Assembly: GCA_008638375.1 (NCBI GenBank)
Contig: CM018051.1
Location: 40,060,177 to 40,124,176 of the forward strand
Origin: Nyssa sinensis
Taxonomy: Eukaryota > Streptophyta > Magnoliopsida > Cornales > Nyssaceae
Reading direction: 5' to 3'
DNA: 64,000 nucleotides
Shown: in pieces, positions 60,601 to 64,000 of the stretch
Layout: every line of letters begins with the position of its first letter
Numbering within the stretch: position 1 is the first letter of the stretch
The notes under the pieces: generated by a model
The model's input: only the letters and a program-made list of their open reading frames with translations
What the model was told of the DNA's origin: nothing
The model's database searches: none
Program-made: the position numbers and the translations under genes

Positions 60601-61978
60601 CCTGAACCATGATTATAGGAACCTCCAAAGGGAAGGAGAAGGAGACTTGAACTACTGAAAGTTGTTTTGAGGTAAGTAAAACCTTGGACTTTATTATGTG
60701 CTCTTTTCTTAGCCATGTCACCTTTTTTTCTTCCTGCTGCCATTTTGTACTCTATTATCTGAAATGCCTTGATCTCCACAATTGATATTGTTCTATCTTG
60801 TGGACTTGATGAGTTCTTGCATGTTAATACTCTGATGTGACTTATACGTATCCTTTGATGCTGAATACTGAACAGTACATGTCACACGATAAGAAAAGTA
60901 TTGCTCCACAACTCAGTGAAACTATCTATGCCTGACCTGATTTTATCTATGATAGTACTTGACTCGTTACACACGTCAGCCCTTAAGGGCAAGATGCTGA
61001 CAGTCTACACGTGGTTGTGAGCGTCACATCGCACGACGGGGCTACCCGTGGGTGTGAGCGTCACTTCGCACGATCGACACGTAGTCATGCAAGGCATGAC
61101 GTACGACTTGAGTCCTAGAGGACAAGAAAAGTTGATAGCAGTTGTGCTGTAAGCACGAAAGGGTATGCCGGGACCCTAACAGATAGCATCTGACACATAG
61201 TATCTTTTTATCTCTTACATGACATGCTCTTGATTTTCAATATGTTATATACTTTTGAGCGCTGTTGATATCATATTCCTTGGACCCTTGATATGCTTGT
61301 GAGCTTTTCCTTGGAATACCCTTTGTTGTACTATCTGATATGATGACATGCTTATATAGACGTTTCTGATTTCGGCGGCACATAATTTGGCTATTCCTTG
61401 TTGATTTTGTGCACTTTTTGGAATATGCCTATAGGACCTAAAGGTCATTTCTATCGATCTATACATTGGTGACTGGCTATTATCATGTCTTCTGTTCTGA
61501 CATGAATTGATTGGTATTTATTCATTGCTTACATTTTTGAACCTATCTTGACCCATAACAGAGGAAGGGATTTTACTTACTGGGCTTTGTTAGCTCACCC
61601 CTCCCTTATATTTTTTCAGGACAACAGGAAGTAGGAGAACCCTCAAGCACTCTAGAGGTCTAGACGCTGCTAGCTACTAGTAGTTCTTTTTGGCAAGTTT
61701 TGTATCAAATTAAATACTGGAAGGTCTTAATGTCTCCCATGTCACCACGGTCCTGGAAGTGTGCTTCTTTTTGGAGGATCTGTACTTAAACACTATGTTT
61801 TAGGGAATGTACTAAATGGTGACCTGACTACGCTACTAAATGTCTTGATGATTATAAAATATTTTTTTTAAAAAAACTTCACTTAGTATTTCAGATCCTT
61901 TTGACGGGGAACGGCCCACGGGCCGTAGACCCGATCATGGACCCCTAATCCGTATAGGGTGGGTTTTGGGTCGTGACA
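57616..61978 (+). mobile_element. Solo LTR (4363 bp) with perfect TSD TTAGA
   Basis: It starts TGTAACACCCCGACCC and ends GGGTCGTGACA, flanked by TTAGA at 57611-57615 and 61979-61983. The TATA/AT tract is at 58195-58260, a purine-rich leader at 58430-58509, a donor GAAG|GTAAAA at 58510, CTCAC at 61594 and acceptor TTTTTTCAG ending 61619, leaving a 359-bp last exon to the LTR end. GACTC-type units at about 59746, 59889, 60045 and 60205 lie in the intron. The open frames within are short and unremarkable. Confidence 0.95.
59740..60460 (+). repeat. Degenerate units of 125-160 bp in the LTR intron
   Basis: Repeated ATTC.GGACTCAATGGTGGAGTCC-like anchors at 59746, 59889, 60045, and weaker ones at 60205 and 60330, each followed by AAATTACCAAAAT.CCC-type sequence. 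They match the arrays in 42116-46199 and 19921-26317 in kind. Confidence 0.6.
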
Positions 61979-63372
61979 TTAGACCACCTTCTCTTTGCCT
62001 TTCCATGCCCCTAAAATCATAAAATGTAACTCAGTTCATTTGCTTACTTGAATTATGTTATTCATCAAATTTTATGTCTTTATTTTATGAGTTTCTATTT
62101 TGCCAAATTAAACTCTATTGTTGAGTCTGGAACATCGAAGAAAATAGGTTTAGGCTGTCGTGGTATTCAATTTGGACATCTGAGCTAAAAAGGGCAAAAC
62201 AGGTCATTTTGTACTTTTTACGGGTCCTTACATCCTGAGACCTCTTTTCATAAATTGGACTCCATATTTGAGTCTAAAATGGATGAGATAATAAAATTCC
62301 ACTATTTGTTTTCTTAATTCGGAGTTTCCTTTGACTACGTTTCAACTCAAGGGCATTTTGATAATTTTAAATGTTATTACGGGTCTTTTATTTTTCAGGA
62401 CCCCGTCTCATAAAACAGACCTCACCATTGGTCTCAGAATGGTCGAGATAGTCAAAATACACTAATGACTTGTCCCATTTGGACTTCAGACTATTTTGTG
62501 ATATTTAAATAATTAATTTAAATTAAATTAATATTTTATTAATATTTTATTCAGGAGGGTCAGATCATAATTAATTAAAAGTTCTAGGGGTCAAAATTGT
62601 ATTTTTGAAAGTTCTGGGGTCAAATTTAATTTCAAAAAGTACAGGGGTCAATTTGTAATTCTAAATTTCTTATTCCTAATTCGAATAGCCAAACAGTGGC
62701 TAACCCAAAACAGGGATAAGATATCCCTGTTTTCAATTTAATTCAAATTTTCAATTTATTAACCCTGTAGTTAAATACCCCCAATCCCCATTTTAATTTA
62801 AAACATGCGGCTGACACGTGGTAGGAGTGGGTCGGTCTTGACCCGACCGAAACCACCCGGACCGACCCGGAACAGTGCCCTTCTTCCCCGATTTTTTGGC
62901 GAGTCTCCGGTAGGGTTCCGGCTCCTTTTCCGACACTGGCGACTGTTTTTCGATGGATTTTTATCATTTTAAAAATGCATTTTTCTTCATTTTCTTCCAA
63001 GAATCTCATATCTAACCTTCATTTTCAACTTGAGCCACTCAAACGTCACGAATAGGAGGTCAAAGAGCCATGGCCGAATCTCTAGCCAACCTATTTCCTT
63101 GCATTTTTCCCACTGTTTCAACCTAGTGTCTTTTCTAAAATTGTTTCTGCACTATTTAGGAATGTTTTCATTCCATCTAACCAAAGTTTTAAACAAGAAA
63201 ATTTCAACCAACCGATTATCGTTCATGACTTGTAACTGCTCCTAACTCCCTCAATCTTTAACCATTTTAACTCATTCTTGTTGTGTTAGACTCCATTTTT
63301 CATTCTCAATATTACCTTACCATTTAAATAAATTATCATGCTAAAAGAAAAAGGAAAACAGATTGTGTATTT

Positions 63373-63405
<33 letters not shown>

Positions 63406-64000
63406 AAATAGATGGGTCAGAGGTGTTTACCTCAACAATGGTGTCTTTTCTCCCTCTCCTTAGTTTGCTTCTGATTCTCCCCCCTTGGCTCACAGTCTCC
63501 CTCGCTTGATCTCTCCGTCTTCTGCTTTCTTTTCTAATCCAGGTTGCACACATACATGTAACCCATATATCACACTCTCTCCCTCTCTCTGTACTCTCTC
63601 TCTCTCTCTCTCTCTACACGACTGTCTGCACACCTCGACTCCCGCAATACATACATACATACAGATCACACTTACACACACTACCTACCCACCAACTCCC
63701 TTACATACACCACTCCACACCATACCACCTTGAGTGGTTTACACTCAAGCCACACAGACACACTCAATCGTGTACACCACACACACACTCACATAATCAG
63801 ATCTATATATATATATATATATACACACAATTATTTAAATGGTTTCAAATGTATATATATATAAACACCTTACCAGTTTATATACACCCACACATATATG
63901 CACATCACACATTTAACATGTAATAATAATAATAAATAAATAAATAAATAAAAAATCTTCATTCAAAAAAAAAAAAAAATTTCTCAGGTCATTACAATAT

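Larger units (their letters stand above)
56569..63996 (-). mobile_element. Solo LTR (about 3.06 kb net), minus orientation, split by another LTR
   Basis: The plus-strand start TGTCACGCCCCGAATTC and the minus-strand start TGTAATGACCTGAGAAAT (63996) match the ends of the LTRs at 47685 and 54474, and net length is close to theirs. It sits in the right LTR at 'catggttcatgtt'. The left flank is ATGTT; of the four bases visible after 63996 (ATAT) three fit a target duplication. Units like those of the other LTRs occur at about 62123, 62270 and 62430. (AT), (CA) and (CT) tracts (63373-63405, 63590-63614, 63804-63824) mark its promoter/leader, read leftwards. Confidence 0.8.
47685..64000 (-). mobile_element. 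Two-LTR chromovirus-type element with emptied interior
   Basis: The left LTR (47685-50639) and right LTR (54474 to beyond 64000, interrupted at 56569) are alike. Between them, reading the minus strand, are an initiator-Met primer site next to the right LTR, about 3.4 kb of AT-rich non-coding DNA, a remnant of integrase C-terminus and chromodomain, and a polypurine tract next to the left LTR. Orientation is therefore minus. The left flank is CACTA (47680-47684); its partner is outside the window. With gag and most of pol missing, it is a non-autonomous derivative of a Tekay/Del-like element. Confidence 0.88.

Noticed and set aside
63485..63733. 82-codon frame at the right edge
   Set aside because: CT and CA microsatellite translation in the LTR promoter/leader.

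Overview
The window is plant nuclear DNA with no intact host gene that I can recognise. It is AT-rich, full of (AT)n, (CT)n and (CA)n tracts, and made almost entirely of nested, mostly decayed LTR retrotransposons of kinds known only from plants: a Tat-lineage Ty3/gypsy element with two RNase H domains, long-LTR chromodomain-type (Tekay/Del-like) elements with an initiator-Met tRNA primer site, and Ty1/copia fragments. hAT-type non-autonomous DNA transposons are also present. The species cannot be named from this sequence; a flowering plant with a large, repeat-rich genome fits.

Left part (1-7219): the 5' LTR and gag-protease-RT-RNase H-aRNase H-integrase start of a Tat element on the minus strand, broken by stops and frameshifts, inserted in a reverse-oriented long LTR (5594-7219). 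7220-9570 has no gene. 9571-15818 holds an old long-LTR copy (about 9690-15740) containing a solo LTR (10224-13354, TSD GGAAG) and a Pol III-like, tRNA-derived unit at 13788-13888. 16001-18561 is another solo LTR with a hAT-type element inside it.

Middle part (19358-42115): solo LTR 19358-27777 (TSD AAAAC) contains solo LTR 19921-26317 (TSD CATTT), whose promoter half is duplicated in tandem. 27778-32299 is gene-poor with one exon-like fragment. 32300-37248 is a complete, very young, non-coding LTR element (615-bp LTRs with one difference seen, TSD TATAA). 37249-40349 holds Ty1/copia debris. 40350-41194 is a hAT-type element with a perfect 8-bp TSD, sitting in one copy of a 370-bp tandem duplication.

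Right part (42116-64000): solo LTR 42116-46199; then a deep nest. LTR start 46543 contains LTR start 47427, which contains a two-LTR element from 47685. That element has lost its gag-pol except an integrase/chromodomain tail. Its right LTR contains solo LTR 56569-63996, which contains solo LTR 57616-61978 (TSD TTAGA).

The long LTRs share an architecture I consider the most interesting thing here: a TGT...ACA frame, a TATA/microsatellite promoter, a CT-rich leader, a predicted intron inside the LTR with a canonical donor, CTCAC branch site and CAG acceptor, and an intronic array of degenerate units with a period near 153 bp.
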